64,000 nucleotides of DNA from an uncultured Porphyromonas sp. (GCA_900539155.1 UQBE01000003.1:23574-87573), one strand, 5' to 3'; shown: positions 26,689-35,791, counted from the first letter of the stretch. The notes: generated by a model from the letters alone, not told the origin. A program made the numbers and translations.

Positions 26689-27189
26689 CTAGAGTCCTAG
26701 TTGCTTCTTAACCTGAGCTGTGATATCTACAGCTGATGGACCAGAGTAGAGCATCATCGTAGCCTCCATGACGTAGGTGTAGCCACCTGCATCACCGACC
26801 TTCTTGATCGCCTCTACTATCTTCTGCTGGATGGGTGCCATGAGGGTGCCCTGCTGCTTCTCCATATCCTGCTGCATAGCCTGATAGGAGCGCTGGATGC
26901 GGTTCTGTAGGTCAGCGAGTTCTTGCTCACGGCTCTTGAGAAGTGCCTCGGAGAGTCCATCCTTGTCCTTCATATAGAGTTCTAGCTTCTTCTGATACTC
27001 GTCGTTCATCGTCTGCATCTCTGCGGTGTACTTCTTGTCAAGCTCCTGGAGACGGTCCTGAGCGACCTTCATATCAGGCATAGCGGTGAGGAGCTCCTGT
27101 GAGTTGACGACTGCTATCTTCTGCTGAGCCGTAGCTACGACAGGTAGCAAGAGTAGGAGTAGGGTTAGAAACAGATTCTTTGTTTTCAT
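26689..27189 (-). CDS. Skp/OmpH-family periplasmic chaperone (second copy)
   Basis: A 166-residue protein with a signal peptide (KNLFLTLLLLLLPVVATAQQ). The short OmpH-like beta segment IAVVNSQELLTAMPDM is followed by a long charged coiled coil (about 40-125; QDRLQELDKKYTAEMQTMNDEYQKK region) and a return segment ending TAQVKKQLGL. Skp-type trimers hold unfolded outer-membrane proteins in the periplasm and deliver them to BamA, whose gene is two places upstream. It is a diverged duplicate of the adjacent Skp gene, 38 bp away, a tandem arrangement common in Bacteroidetes. It is the last gene of the transcript. Confidence 0.93.
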   Translation of the reverse strand: MKTKNLFLTLLLLLLPVVATAQQKIAVVNSQELLTAMPDMKVAQDRLQELDKKYTAEMQTMNDEYQKKLELYMKDKDGLSEALLKSREQELADLQNRIQRSYQAMQQDMEKQQGTLMAPIQQKIVEAIKKVGDAGGYTYVMEATMMLYSGPSAVDITAQVKKQLGL

Positions 27190-27227
27190 TGTTATCTTTT
27201 TAAAATAGTTGATTATGCTTGTGTAGA

Positions 27228-27746
27228 TTATCGCATGCGACCGTAGCCTAGCTTCTCTAGAACCTGGTCACTGATGTCGATAGATGGATTGGCAAAGACG
27301 ATACCCGCGGTGGATCGGTCTAGGACCAGCTGGAAACCGCTCTGAGAGGCAATCTCCTTGATGGCTTGCCATATCTCGTCCTGTAGGGGCTTAATCATCT
27401 TAGAGCGACGATCGAAGAGCTCGCCCTCGGGACCGAAGTACTTACCCTGTAGCTCAGTGGCCTGCTGTTCTGTCTTGACGATCTCCTCTTCGCGCTGACG
27501 CTTTTGCTCGGCGGTGAGGAAGACGAGGTCGCTCTGATACTTTTTGTAGAGCGTCTCGGCCTTGTCTTGGAGCGTCTTGACTTCCTGCTGCCAACGCTTA
27601 GAGACAGTCTCAAGCTGCTCGTTCATCATCTCATAGTTGGGGATGTTCTTGAGGATATACTGCATGTCCACAAGGGCAAACTTCTGTGCTGATGCTCCCA
27701 GCGTAAGGGCTAGGAGGAGTGTGAGGAGATATAGATGCTTTCTCAT
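27228..27746 (-). CDS. Skp/OmpH-family periplasmic chaperone (first copy)
   Basis: A 172-residue protein counted from ATG 27746, where a clean signal peptide begins (MRKHLYLLTLLLALTLGASAQ); the frame continues upstream to 27818 without a signal-like start. The opening KFALVDMQYILKNIPNYEM is the OmpH beta strand, followed by a coiled coil (about 45-120) and the C-terminal IDISDQVLEKLGYG. Role and partner are as for its neighbour: chaperoning outer-membrane proteins to the BamA complex. It lies 97 bp after bamA on the same strand. Confidence 0.93.
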   Translation of the reverse strand: MRKHLYLLTLLLALTLGASAQKFALVDMQYILKNIPNYEMMNEQLETVSKRWQQEVKTLQDKAETLYKKYQSDLVFLTAEQKRQREEEIVKTEQQATELQGKYFGPEGELFDRRSKMIKPLQDEIWQAIKEIASQSGFQLVLDRSTAGIVFANPSIDISDQVLEKLGYGRMR

Positions 27747-27843
27747 AATATAGATGTTTAGAAGGTCTGTACTAGTGTATATAGATGGCTTGGGTACTTG
27801 TTTGTTTAAGTGGAGCAAGCCTCGTACTCATACGCTAAGGGGA

Positions 27844-30573
27844 CTAAAACTCCTGACCCATGACGATGTGAATGTTGCTACCGCCACGCTGTGAGGAGCC
27901 GTCTGGCTTGTCAAAGCCGTAGCCCCAGTCCAGTCCGAGCATACCTAGGAAGGGTAGCGTGATACGGAAGCCGACACCGGCCGAGCGCTTGAGATTGAAT
28001 GCGTTAAAGCTGCTGATGTCTCGCCACGCATTACCCGCCTCAAGGAAAGCGACTGCCCATACGTTGTACTGCCCCTCAAAGAGAATCGGCACACGTAGCT
28101 CAGCCATCATACGCATATAAGCGTAGGCGTAGTCGTAGTTGCCACCAGCTATCGAACCGTTGCTGTAACCACGTAGCGGGACGGTCTCATTGAGGAAGTT
28201 GCCTACATAGCCACTCATATTGTCACCTCCCATGTAGTAGGTGCCGAAGGGTGAGCGCTTGAACGGCGTGTAGTGCCCGATGAAGCCCGCATCAAGACGA
28301 CTCATTAGGACGGGCGTGTACTTGACTGTAGCAGGGTTCATAAGCGGTGTGAAGACCTTGCCGGAGAACTTCCACTTGTGATACTCGACGAAGCGGTACC
28401 GGTCGCTCGCCTTAAGGTTAGGATTGCTGTAGTCGATGCCATCCCATAGTGAGTAAGGAGGCGTGGCACTGACCGAGAGGGTAAAGGAGGAGCCTCGACG
28501 AGTGTAGATTGGGTTATCAATCGAGTTGCGAGAGAGTGCCAGCGTGAGACTGATATCATTCGCGTGCCCATTGTGGAAACCCTGAAAGGTCTCATAAACC
28601 CAGTCACGAAGGTAGTAGTGGCTGTAGTTGAGCGTAGCGTTGATACTAAACCAGTTGTCTGGCCAGTTGAGACGCTTACCGAAGCCGATGGCCGCTCCGA
28701 AGATGTGCATTGACTGATTGGGGTTGTAGGAGTTTTCCATCAGCGACTGTCTATAGCCACCATCGTAGCCATAACCATAGCCACCGTACCCGCCATAGCC
28801 GTAGCCTCCGTATCCGCCATAACCGCCGTATCCACCGTAGTATCCGGGATAGTAGCCCATTCCTTGGGTACGGTTGTTGTAGTAACGGGTATCGATAGCG
28901 GTCTGCATGGAGTAAAAGAGCGAAGCGGAGAAGAAGTTCGGACGCTTGCCTCCAAACCAAGGATCGGAGAATTGTAGACTGAAGGAGTGATAGTAGCGAC
29001 CATTACTCATCGCATTGAAGGAGAGCGTCTGCCCGTCTCCCTGTGGGATGAGTCCTCGGTAAGCCTTCGGGTGGAAGAGGTTGTAGATAGAGAAGTTGGT
29101 GAAGTTGACACCAGCGCGTCCGATGATGCCGGCCTGCGACCAACCGAAGGAGAGCTCAAACTTGTCGTTGTTGCGTCGCTGTAGCGAGTACTCAATATCT
29201 ACGGTACCATCCTGCTGATTGGGTATCGGTGTGGGGAAGCTCTTCTCTGGATCAAAGTGCCCAAGCTGATTGAGGGTCATCCAGGAGTTCATCATATCCT
29301 CCTTGCTAAAGAGCTTTCCTGGCTTGGTATATAGCTCACGACGAATCACCTCCTCGTAGATGTCGTGGTTGCCTCGGATGATGATCTTATCTATAGTAGC
29401 TTGCGGTCCCTCTACAATACGCAGGTCTAGAGAGACCGAGTCTCCCTCGACATAAGTCTCTACTGGATCTATGCCTGAGAAGATATATCCGTTGTTATAG
29501 TAAAGACTGGTGACGGCATCCTCATCGACATAGAGACGCTTGGTCAGACGATCCTGATCGTAGACGTCTCCTTTGTGCATTCCTAGCATAGCTTCGAGGA
29601 GTGGCGTAGGAAACTTCGTATTACCGACGAAGTTGATATCCTTAATATAGTAGCGTTGCCCCTCGGCTAGTCGGATATAAATGTCGATTTGCTTGTCGTT
29701 TTTCGGGTTGCGGGCGATGGAGTCTGACAGAATCTCTGCATCACGGTAGCCCGCCTTGTGGTAAGCGTTCAGGATGTTGTGCAGATCCTCCCGATAGGCA
29801 TCTTGGATGAACTTCTTGCTCTGGAAGAGCTCGAGGAGAGAGTTCCACAGGTTGCCTCGGTTGAGTCGGAAGGTCTCGTTTGTCTTCTTCATCGCCTTGC
29901 GCAGCTCGGTGTCGGAGAGTGCTTTGTTTCCTGAGAAGTAGATGTTTGCTACTTTCGTTTTGTACTTCTTATCCACGGTGATGCCGAGCTTGACATAGCC
30001 CTCACGAGATAGGTCTGGCTCCTGATCGAAGGTTACTTCCATCTCACTGTACCCCTTCTCGTTGTAGTACTTTTGGATGAGTTGCTCCGTGCGATCGAGG
30101 ACGTTTGGTGAGAGCTGCATACTCTCTCGTAGTCCCGTCTTCGTCTCTAGGTCTTCCTGCTCAGACTTCTTGATGTTGTGGAAGGTGACCGATGCGATCC
30201 GAGGGTGTTGCTCTAGCTGCACCTCCAGCCACACCTTGTCGCCCACATACTTAGTGGCGAGGATGCGTGCATTGGCGAATAGCCCATTGCGTGTGAACTG
30301 CTGTACGACGGCTGTCGTTGCTGCGCCTGGTATCTCTATGCGCTCGCCCACCTTGAGACCTGTATATCCTAGCAAGACTTCTTGGTCGTAGCCTTGCGCC
30401 CCTGTGATTGTCACTCCGGCGATGGTCTTAGTGACCGGATGTGCGTAGTCTATTTGGGGGGCATAGATGGTGTCCGCAGAGCTAGTCAAGGTCTCTTGTG
30501 CACGCACTGAGGAAATCGTCAGAGGCGTCATAAGAGCTATGAGAGCTATGAGTATGTTGTGGTATCGTTGCAT
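27844..30573 (-). CDS. bamA: Outer-membrane protein assembly factor BamA
   Basis: A 909-residue Omp85 protein that inserts beta-barrels into the outer membrane. After a signal peptide (ILIALIALMTPLTISSVRAQ) come POTRA repeats (about 50-430; ITGAQGYDQEVLLGYTGLKVGE, YFSGNKALSDTELRKAM, NFVGNTKFPTPLLEAML, IIRGNHDIYEEVIRREL). The C-terminal 16-strand barrel ends HIVMGQEF and has the conserved LRGYSNGSI-type lid region. The frame extends five codons to a TTG, but ATG 30573 starts the signal peptide. Around residues 571-611 lies a remarkable low-complexity stretch of Gly and Tyr (repeats of GGYGGYGGYGY) inside the barrel domain, absent from standard BamA. It sits between uppS and two skp genes. Confidence 0.96.
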   Translation of the reverse strand: MQRYHNILIALIALMTPLTISSVRAQETLTSSADTIYAPQIDYAHPVTKTIAGVTITGAQGYDQEVLLGYTGLKVGERIEIPGAATTAVVQQFTRNGLFANARILATKYVGDKVWLEVQLEQHPRIASVTFHNIKKSEQEDLETKTGLRESMQLSPNVLDRTEQLIQKYYNEKGYSEMEVTFDQEPDLSREGYVKLGITVDKKYKTKVANIYFSGNKALSDTELRKAMKKTNETFRLNRGNLWNSLLELFQSKKFIQDAYREDLHNILNAYHKAGYRDAEILSDSIARNPKNDKQIDIYIRLAEGQRYYIKDINFVGNTKFPTPLLEAMLGMHKGDVYDQDRLTKRLYVDEDAVTSLYYNNGYIFSGIDPVETYVEGDSVSLDLRIVEGPQATIDKIIIRGNHDIYEEVIRRELYTKPGKLFSKEDMMNSWMTLNQLGHFDPEKSFPTPIPNQQDGTVDIEYSLQRRNNDKFELSFGWSQAGIIGRAGVNFTNFSIYNLFHPKAYRGLIPQGDGQTLSFNAMSNGRYYHSFSLQFSDPWFGGKRPNFFSASLFYSMQTAIDTRYYNNRTQGMGYYPGYYGGYGGYGGYGGYGYGGYGGYGYGYDGGYRQSLMENSYNPNQSMHIFGAAIGFGKRLNWPDNWFSINATLNYSHYYLRDWVYETFQGFHNGHANDISLTLALSRNSIDNPIYTRRGSSFTLSVSATPPYSLWDGIDYSNPNLKASDRYRFVEYHKWKFSGKVFTPLMNPATVKYTPVLMSRLDAGFIGHYTPFKRSPFGTYYMGGDNMSGYVGNFLNETVPLRGYSNGSIAGGNYDYAYAYMRMMAELRVPILFEGQYNVWAVAFLEAGNAWRDISSFNAFNLKRSAGVGFRITLPFLGMLGLDWGYGFDKPDGSSQRGGSNIHIVMGQEF

Positions 30574-30658
30574 TGTTGTAATTAGCAAGGGGCTGATAGG
30601 TCTTTGTTCTGTTAAGTAGCGTTAGGTCTGTCGTAATCTATTCAGATGAGGCACTAGT

Positions 30659-31381
30659 CTATGCATCCTCGTCTATCTTGCCAAAGCGTCTCTGGCGTGA
30701 AGCATAGTCCTCTAGTGCTTTGTCTAGTGCAGTCTCATCAAAGTCAGGCCATAATATGTCAGTGAAGTAAAGCTCCGTGTACGCCATCTGGAGCAAAAGG
30801 AAGTTAGATAGTCTCTGCTCTCCGCCTGTGCGAATGAGCAGGTCGGGCATCGGCATATCTCGGGTGTAAAGGTAATCATTTATCAAGTCTTGACGAAGCA
30901 AGTCCGCCTCGCTACAGCGTCCAGACTGCACGTCATCAACTATCTGTCGAATTGCGTAGCTCACCTCTGTGTAGGCGGAGTAGCTGAGAGCTATCGTAAG
31001 GGTGATGCGCTTACCTACTCTCGTCTGCTCCATGGCGTCTCTGAGCTGCTGAGCGACTTGAGGCGGGAGCTGGTCTAGGTCTCCGATGGCTCGTAGACGT
31101 ACTCCCTCTCGTACGAAGCGATCTGCGTACTGACAGAGAGCCTCGGCGAGGAGCTGCATGATGTAGTCGACCTCGCTCTTGGGTCGCTGCCAGTTCTCAG
31201 TACTGAAGGCGTAAACGGTGAGATAGGGTATGCCTCGCTCCGCCACCGCATTGAGGATCGTCTCCAGTGTGTCGACGCCTTGCTTGTGACCGAAGCTTCG
31301 CGACACACCTTGTCGCTGTGCCCAGCGCCCGTTGCCATCCATAATTATGGCGATATGTTGTGGTGTCTGTCGTGTCATCAT
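30659..31381 (-). CDS. uppS: Isoprenyl transferase (undecaprenyl diphosphate synthase)
   Basis: A 240-residue cis-prenyltransferase that extends farnesyl diphosphate with isopentenyl units to undecaprenyl diphosphate, the lipid carrier for peptidoglycan and surface glycans. Diagnostic segments are HIAIIMDGNGRWAQ near the start (the Asp is catalytic), the FSHKQG-like SFGHKQGV, LTVYAFSTENWQRP and the late DLLIRTGGEQRLSNFLLLQMAYTE. Two consecutive ATGs (31381 and 31378) overlap the stop of the DUF6089 gene as ATGATGA, so translation is probably coupled. bamA follows after 85 bp. Confidence 0.97.
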   Translation of the reverse strand: MMTRQTPQHIAIIMDGNGRWAQRQGVSRSFGHKQGVDTLETILNAVAERGIPYLTVYAFSTENWQRPKSEVDYIMQLLAEALCQYADRFVREGVRLRAIGDLDQLPPQVAQQLRDAMEQTRVGKRITLTIALSYSAYTEVSYAIRQIVDDVQSGRCSEADLLRQDLINDYLYTRDMPMPDLLIRTGGEQRLSNFLLLQMAYTELYFTDILWPDFDETALDKALEDYASRQRRFGKIDEDA

Positions 31382-32109
31382 CGTGGTGTCTGCCAGTTAG
31401 CGTAGTCGGCTCCGTGGCAGGGCTCACTGCGCTTGCCAAATTCGTAGGTGATACTCACCGTCAGACCAATCAGCGCATCGCCCCCCTTAATCCAGTCTGC
31501 CGGCATCCCATAGGGGTTATTGAGCCAAGCGGTCTCATCCGTCGGGGTATCTAGGTGCGAACTTATATAGTAGATTCCTTGTAGCGAAGCTATCAAGTTC
31601 AGACGGTTGTGTAGCTTGTACTTGATACCGGTCTTGATACCTGCGCCAGGGAGGACCGCCATATGGCGTGCTGCTAGCGTAGTCCCGACGCTTAGCCCCG
31701 CCCCTATGTAGGGTACCAGTGAGCGCGTCTGCAGGTAGCGATACTTATCGCTGTAGTGAGCGAAGTTGTACTCGACCCAGCCGTCCAGGGAGAGCAGGTG
31801 CGAAGCACCACGACTAGCCAAGTCAGCTCTCCTGACCTGTGGGTAGTCAGTCTGGGCATAGCGACAGTCGAATGGCAGGTAACTGTACCCCAACTCCCCC
31901 AAGAATGCTAGTCGGAAGTTGTGATTATAGCGAAAGGCTGCGCCCCCCGTTCCACCAATTGGTACAAAGGGGATGCGTCGATTCGCCTCTCCCAGATAGG
32001 AAGCTGCCCCCACATATCCGCCCACCTCGTAGCGGTACTCCTGCGCTGTCAGCGAGACAGTGCAGAGCAGCAAGAGGAGAGGAGCCAGCAGGCTAGAGCG
32101 GGTCAGCAT
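31378..32109 (-). CDS. DUF6089-type predicted outer-membrane protein
   Basis: A 243-residue protein with a signal peptide ending SLTAQ, then YEVGGYVGAASYLGEANRR and repeated amphipathic strands with aromatic ends (FRLAFLGELGYSYLPF, LVPYIGAGLSVG). This is consistent with a small outer-membrane barrel of the PorT/OmpA-barrel type. Family assignment as DUF6089 is by resemblance to the protein usually found beside uppS and bamA in this order. The function is unknown. It overlaps uppS by 4 bp and follows the DUF6242-like lipoprotein gene by 18 bp, so it sits inside an envelope-biogenesis operon. Confidence 0.75.
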   Translation of the reverse strand: MLTRSSLLAPLLLLLCTVSLTAQEYRYEVGGYVGAASYLGEANRRIPFVPIGGTGGAAFRYNHNFRLAFLGELGYSYLPFDCRYAQTDYPQVRRADLASRGASHLLSLDGWVEYNFAHYSDKYRYLQTRSLVPYIGAGLSVGTTLAARHMAVLPGAGIKTGIKYKLHNRLNLIASLQGIYYISSHLDTPTDETAWLNNPYGMPADWIKGGDALIGLTVSITYEFGKRSEPCHGADYANWQTPR

Positions 32110-32127
32110 AAAGTCAGCAATCGGATA

Positions 32128-33501
32128 CTACTGAAAGCGAATAGGCTGACCGACCCACAGCGTAGGAGCTCCACCCTTTAGTCCACCAAAGAGATAGATA
32201 TGCCCATCATCGCCACGGTATAGTGCCAAGCCACGCTGATGCGTCTGAGAAGGGTCATAGTACAGGGCAGGCAGGATAGACTCCTCTGTCAGACGCTGCC
32301 ATACGGTACCGTAGTCGAGCGATACATAGACTCGCATCGCAGGCGATGTCGCTTGCTTAGGCTGTGTAGCAGGCTTGAGCAGTAGGATTGTCTTGTCTTG
32401 GGGCTCGTAGACCATACAGCCTGGGAGCTTGCTCGGCCAAACCTTGCTCACGCGCTTAGCGTCGTGCGGGGTGAGCCAGTCCAGTCCGTTAGAGGTGCTA
32501 TAGACAAGAGCTGTCGTGTCAGCGACGGAGCCACCTATGAGTAGCTCTACGGGGTGATGCTCGATGGTAAGTGAGAGGCGAGCATTGTCCTCTAGGGGGA
32601 AGGTCTGCGGTATGCGTACACCGCTCTCACTGTTGAAGTGCAGGCCGTCGGCGGACTGGACCGCTATGAGGGGCTTATTCTCGCCCCTGTAGTATAGGTT
32701 GCCCAAGAGGTGAGAGGCTTTACCTGACAAAGCGTTGCTCTGCGCCCAGTCGCCCCCATTGGCATGACTGTAGACTACGCACTGTCCACTCTTCTGCAGA
32801 CAGATGATAGCGTCACTACCGCCCTGAGCTGCAATGTCCATGATAGGCGAGTCCAGTGTCGTCGTTATCGTCACTTCTTGCCATATCTCAGGTGACTTAT
32901 GAGAGGCACGCCATAAATGTTGCTCAGTGGCTGTCCGAGCGAAGTAGTAGTACGCCTGACCGTTGTCCACAAGACGACTCAGGAGTAGGTCATCCCTCGT
33001 GGCAGTTGCTGGAGCAGGGTGCGCCGATTCCGTCCAGCGGTGGGTGTATGGGTCACGGTCATAGATGTTTATCTTGAGCTGATACTCTTTTGTCAAGGCC
33101 GTATTCTTACGATGCTGCATTACGATGCGCACACCCTCGGCGTGTTTGGACATATTGACCGTGTCAAGACCAGACGTAGAGGGTTGCTCCACGCCCCCGA
33201 TGTACACCTTGGCGAGGGCATCAGGCGAAGCTGTAATCTGTAGCTTGACCCGACCAATCTTAGTCCCCTTGGGCAGTGGTCGAGCATTGTATATCAATCC
33301 CTTACGATGATCTATGGAGAAGGTCGTCTTCTCCAGCTCAGGTAGGGACTGGTCGCTCATCTGCAGTCCTGTGATTAGGACGCTCTCTACGTTGACATCC
33401 TCGACAAGAGACTTGCGCTGGCAGGAGGGCAAGCTCATCAGTGGTAGCAGAGCTACAGCTATGAGTAGGTACTTATGGAGAGATTGTATTGTGCGAATCA
33501 T
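32128..33501 (-). CDS. DUF6242-type lipoprotein
   Basis: A 457-residue predicted lipoprotein. From ATG 33501 it shows a lipoprotein signal peptide ending LMSLPSCQRK, with the acylated Cys at about residue 25. The longer frame to 33585 runs through the promoter at 33530-33523 and is rejected. The N-terminal third contains an Ig-like module (VLITGLQMSDQSLPELEKTTFSID, LPKGTKIGRVKLQITAS). The rest looks like a beta-propeller with repeated SxDGxxW-type turns (STSNGLDWLTPHD, SLDYGTVWQRLTEE). Assignment as DUF6242 is from memory of this architecture. It is the first gene of the transcript running through uppS, bamA and the skp pair. Confidence 0.7.
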   Translation of the reverse strand: MIRTIQSLHKYLLIAVALLPLMSLPSCQRKSLVEDVNVESVLITGLQMSDQSLPELEKTTFSIDHRKGLIYNARPLPKGTKIGRVKLQITASPDALAKVYIGGVEQPSTSGLDTVNMSKHAEGVRIVMQHRKNTALTKEYQLKINIYDRDPYTHRWTESAHPAPATATRDDLLLSRLVDNGQAYYYFARTATEQHLWRASHKSPEIWQEVTITTTLDSPIMDIAAQGGSDAIICLQKSGQCVVYSHANGGDWAQSNALSGKASHLLGNLYYRGENKPLIAVQSADGLHFNSESGVRIPQTFPLEDNARLSLTIEHHPVELLIGGSVADTTALVYSTSNGLDWLTPHDAKRVSKVWPSKLPGCMVYEPQDKTILLLKPATQPKQATSPAMRVYVSLDYGTVWQRLTEESILPALYYDPSQTHQRGLALYRGDDGHIYLFGGLKGGAPTLWVGQPIRFQ

Positions 33502-33522
33502 ATAGAATACTTGATATGAAGA

Positions 33523-33530
33523 CAAAGATA
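33523..33530 (-). promoter_or_regulatory. Promoter for the lipoprotein - uppS - bamA - skp operon
   Basis: TATCTTTG on the minus strand, 21 bp before ATG 33501. Confidence 0.6.
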
Positions 33531-33571
33531 CTACTTCCCTCGAAAATAACCACCGATATTGAAGAATTACA

Positions 33572-34050
33572 CAGAGCTGACGCATCGTAATCGATCTGTC
33601 AGGAGCTACAGATAGCGACCAGCGAGGAGTGGAGAGGTAGATAAACTCATTATATATGATGAGTCTCCCCTGTACGACACCCTCTGATAGTTCCGACCCC
33701 TCCGCTAGCTCTGATAGCTCTGATAGCTCCGATAGCTCCGATAGCTCTGATGACTCTGATAGCTCCGATAGCTCTGATAGCTCTGATTCCTAATCCCTCC
33801 CCTCTAATCTCTAATTTCTAACCTCTAATCTCTAATTACCCTCTTTTTTCGAATATCCACGTGGGAAATCTCAAATCTCCACGTGGATATTTTTTATTTT
33901 CCACGTGGGCGTGATTCATTTCCTCCGAAGTTTCATTTGATTCCTCCGAGGAATTTTTTCTTCCCCACGTGGAAAATAAAAATTCTCCACCTGGATATTT
34001 CAAATTCTCCACGTGGAAATCCGTTTCCCCCGACATAGTGCCGTATCGAT
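33572..34050. repeat. CCACGTGG element, copy B
   Basis: It starts with a decayed terminal sequence (AGCTGACGCATCGTAA) and shares the inner block CTGTCAGGAGCTACAGATAG with copy C. A 9-bp tandem array comes next, then the CTCTAA tract, then palindromes at 33857, 33879, 33901, 33965, 33987 (CCACCTGG) and 34009, with spacing 22-22-64-22-22. It closes with the GACATAGTGCCGTATCGAT block also seen in copy C. It ends 10 bp before the flippase promoter. Confidence 0.85.
33705..33788. repeat. 9-bp tandem repeat TAGCTC(T/C)GA
   Basis: About nine units, alternating CTCTGA and CTCCGA variants, with one unit altered (TGACTCTGA). It lies inside copy B, at the place where copy C has unrelated AT-rich sequence. 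Confidence 0.85.
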
Positions 34051-34059
34051 AGAAGGTCG

Positions 34060-34067
34060 TACCTTTG
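34060..34067 (+). promoter_or_regulatory. Promoter for the flippase gene
   Basis: TACCTTTG, 54 bp before ATG 34122, immediately next to the right end of copy B. Confidence 0.6.
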
Positions 34068-34121
34068 CTCTCGTGCTATAGCCGTCAGGCGGAGCCTTTT
34101 TTTGTCGTAATCCTAAGTCAG

Positions 34122-35411
34122 ATGAAGCAACCCCCACTTTCCGCACCTAAGCACCTCTGCCAGAGATTGTGGTCTATGGTCAGAGGTAATAGACTAGTCC
34201 TTGAGAACTTTCTCTCTCTCGGACTAATCAACGTGCTGAACTCCTCCTTCCATCTGATTATCTATCCGATACTGATACATCGTGTAGGTGCTGAGGCGTA
34301 CGGAGAGTACGTTTATGCATTTTCGATTGTTGCCTATTTTATCACGCTTGTGACCTACGGCTTGGATATGATTGGCACCCGCTACCTGGCTCGCTATGAC
34401 CAGCAGGGTGACCTCGCGGGCAAGTCGGACATCACCTCGCTGATGCTCTCTAGTCGACTCTATCTGCTCCTGCTATCCTTCCTCCTCTTTCTGCCTATCG
34501 TCCTCTGGGTAGAAGCCCTGGCTACATACCGCAGCCTCCTGTGGGCGAGCTTCCTCTCGGTGGTGGCTTGTGTCCTAATGCCCAACTGGTACTTCATCGG
34601 CATCCAGCGCACACGCATCTATCTCTACATACAGATTGCGGTAAAAGTGCTACTCGCTGTAGCTATCATCCTCTGGGTGCTCAGCCCTGATGATATGGCA
34701 CTCTATGTCTTACTGGCGTCTGCGAGCAACATACTCTCAGCGGGTGTCTCCTTCGTCTATCTCATCTGGCGGGAGAAGCTCTCGCTCTATCTAGTATCTC
34801 TCGGCAAGAGCCTAGCACTCCTGCGCGAGGCGACGCCACTCTTTCTCTCTTACCTGGTGATGACGGTCAAGTCGGCCGGGCTCAACCTAGTCATTGGCTC
34901 ACTCTTTGGTATGACTTCCCTGACAGGTTACGACTTTTCGATGAAGATCGTCAGCGTGGTTATGTACATAACGAAGCAACTCAATGTGGCTCTCTTTCCC
35001 TCTGTCAGCACGAGCTACACGACGGAGCGCATACGCAAGATACTGCGTGGCGAGCTCCTAATGGGCATCGCCTGTATGGTGGCTCTGATGCTGATGGCTA
35101 AGCCGATTATCTGGATCATGGGCAATGGACCGATAGAAGAGCTTATCCTACCGGTCTTCTTACCGATGACGGCTCTAATCCCGATATGGCTTATCTCGGG
35201 ATTCTTCATCGAACTGGTCCTCACTGCCAATGGTCGCAATCGAGAGGTCTTCATCAACCAACTACTCTCGCTCGCGGTCATCGCACTTGGCGCGCTCGTG
35301 GCGGTACTGCTCCATGTGGAGCTGATAGCCTTTGTGGTGATTGTAATCCTATCGGGGCTGATTGAGATAGCCTTTCTCTACGCTACGGGACGACGCAGAG
35401 CGCTCATCTGA
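34122..35411 (+). CDS. Oligosaccharide flippase-family (Wzx/MATE-like) protein
   Basis: A 429-residue multi-pass membrane protein of the polysaccharide-export flippase type, expected to move lipid-linked sugars across the inner membrane. After a basic cytoplasmic start, the first helices read NFLSLGLINVLNSSFHLIIYPILIHRVGAEAYGEYVYAFSIV, the typical family opening (the GxxxYGxYxFA motif). About 12 to 14 hydrophobic spans follow. The open frame begins at a TTG (34065) that lies within the promoter motif, so ATG 34122 is chosen. It stands alone, not within a glycan gene cluster, so the cargo cannot be guessed. Confidence 0.88.
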   Translation: MKQPPLSAPKHLCQRLWSMVRGNRLVLENFLSLGLINVLNSSFHLIIYPILIHRVGAEAYGEYVYAFSIVAYFITLVTYGLDMIGTRYLARYDQQGDLAGKSDITSLMLSSRLYLLLLSFLLFLPIVLWVEALATYRSLLWASFLSVVACVLMPNWYFIGIQRTRIYLYIQIAVKVLLAVAIILWVLSPDDMALYVLLASASNILSAGVSFVYLIWREKLSLYLVSLGKSLALLREATPLFLSYLVMTVKSAGLNLVIGSLFGMTSLTGYDFSMKIVSVVMYITKQLNVALFPSVSTSYTTERIRKILRGELLMGIACMVALMLMAKPIIWIMGNGPIEELILPVFLPMTALIPIWLISGFFIELVLTANGRNREVFINQLLSLAVIALGALVAVLLHVELIAFVVIVILSGLIEIAFLYATGRRRALI

Positions 35412-35423
35412 GCCGGCTCTGTG

Positions 35424-35598
35424 GAGACTGTTGCAAAAGTCAACAGTCTCCACAATCTTGCTTGTAAGATTGTCTAGACTTTGCAGAAAGGATGAAGCGC
35501 AAGGCGCTGAGGGTGAGGTCTGAAGGGAGCATACATCCGTATGTGACCGAAGCCGAATCCCGATAGCAACACAGCGATTCGCCTTTATGCAACAGTCT
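35424..35598. mobile_element. 175-bp MITE, copy 2
   Basis: It begins GAGACTGTTGCA (35424) and ends TGCAACAGTCT (35588-35598), and is the reverse complement of copy 1 (14227-14401) over its full length with few differences. The left end contains the hairpin unit ending CAACAGTCTCC, followed by another dyad ACAATCTTGC/TTGTAAGATTGT. It lies 12 bp after the flippase stop. Confidence 0.85.
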
Positions 35599-35711
35599 AC
35601 TATGGAGCATCGGACTACGCACCCTCTTGTCGGAAGGTGCGGAGAGTCCCTCGCTTGAAGAGCTAATCTACCCCTCGGCTGTAACTGGCAATGCCCTCTT
35701 CGCTGGGCGCT

Positions 35712-35768
35712 GCGATGAATAAAAGAAAAGTGGCGACCGCTCCTCTCGAGAGAAGCAGTCGCCACTTT
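35712..35768 (-). terminator. Terminator after infB
   Basis: An 11-bp perfect stem AAAGTGGCGAC/GTCGCCACTTT (35727-35768), extended inward by CTCTCGAGAG. On the minus strand it is followed by TTTTCTTTTATTC. Confidence 0.85.
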
Positions 35769-35791
35769 GGCTTATCTGTTAGGGTAGGGGA

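Noticed and set aside
34065..34121. Longer start for the flippase at TTG 34065
   Set aside because: The TTG is part of the TACCTTTG promoter motif; the family-like region starts after ATG 34122.
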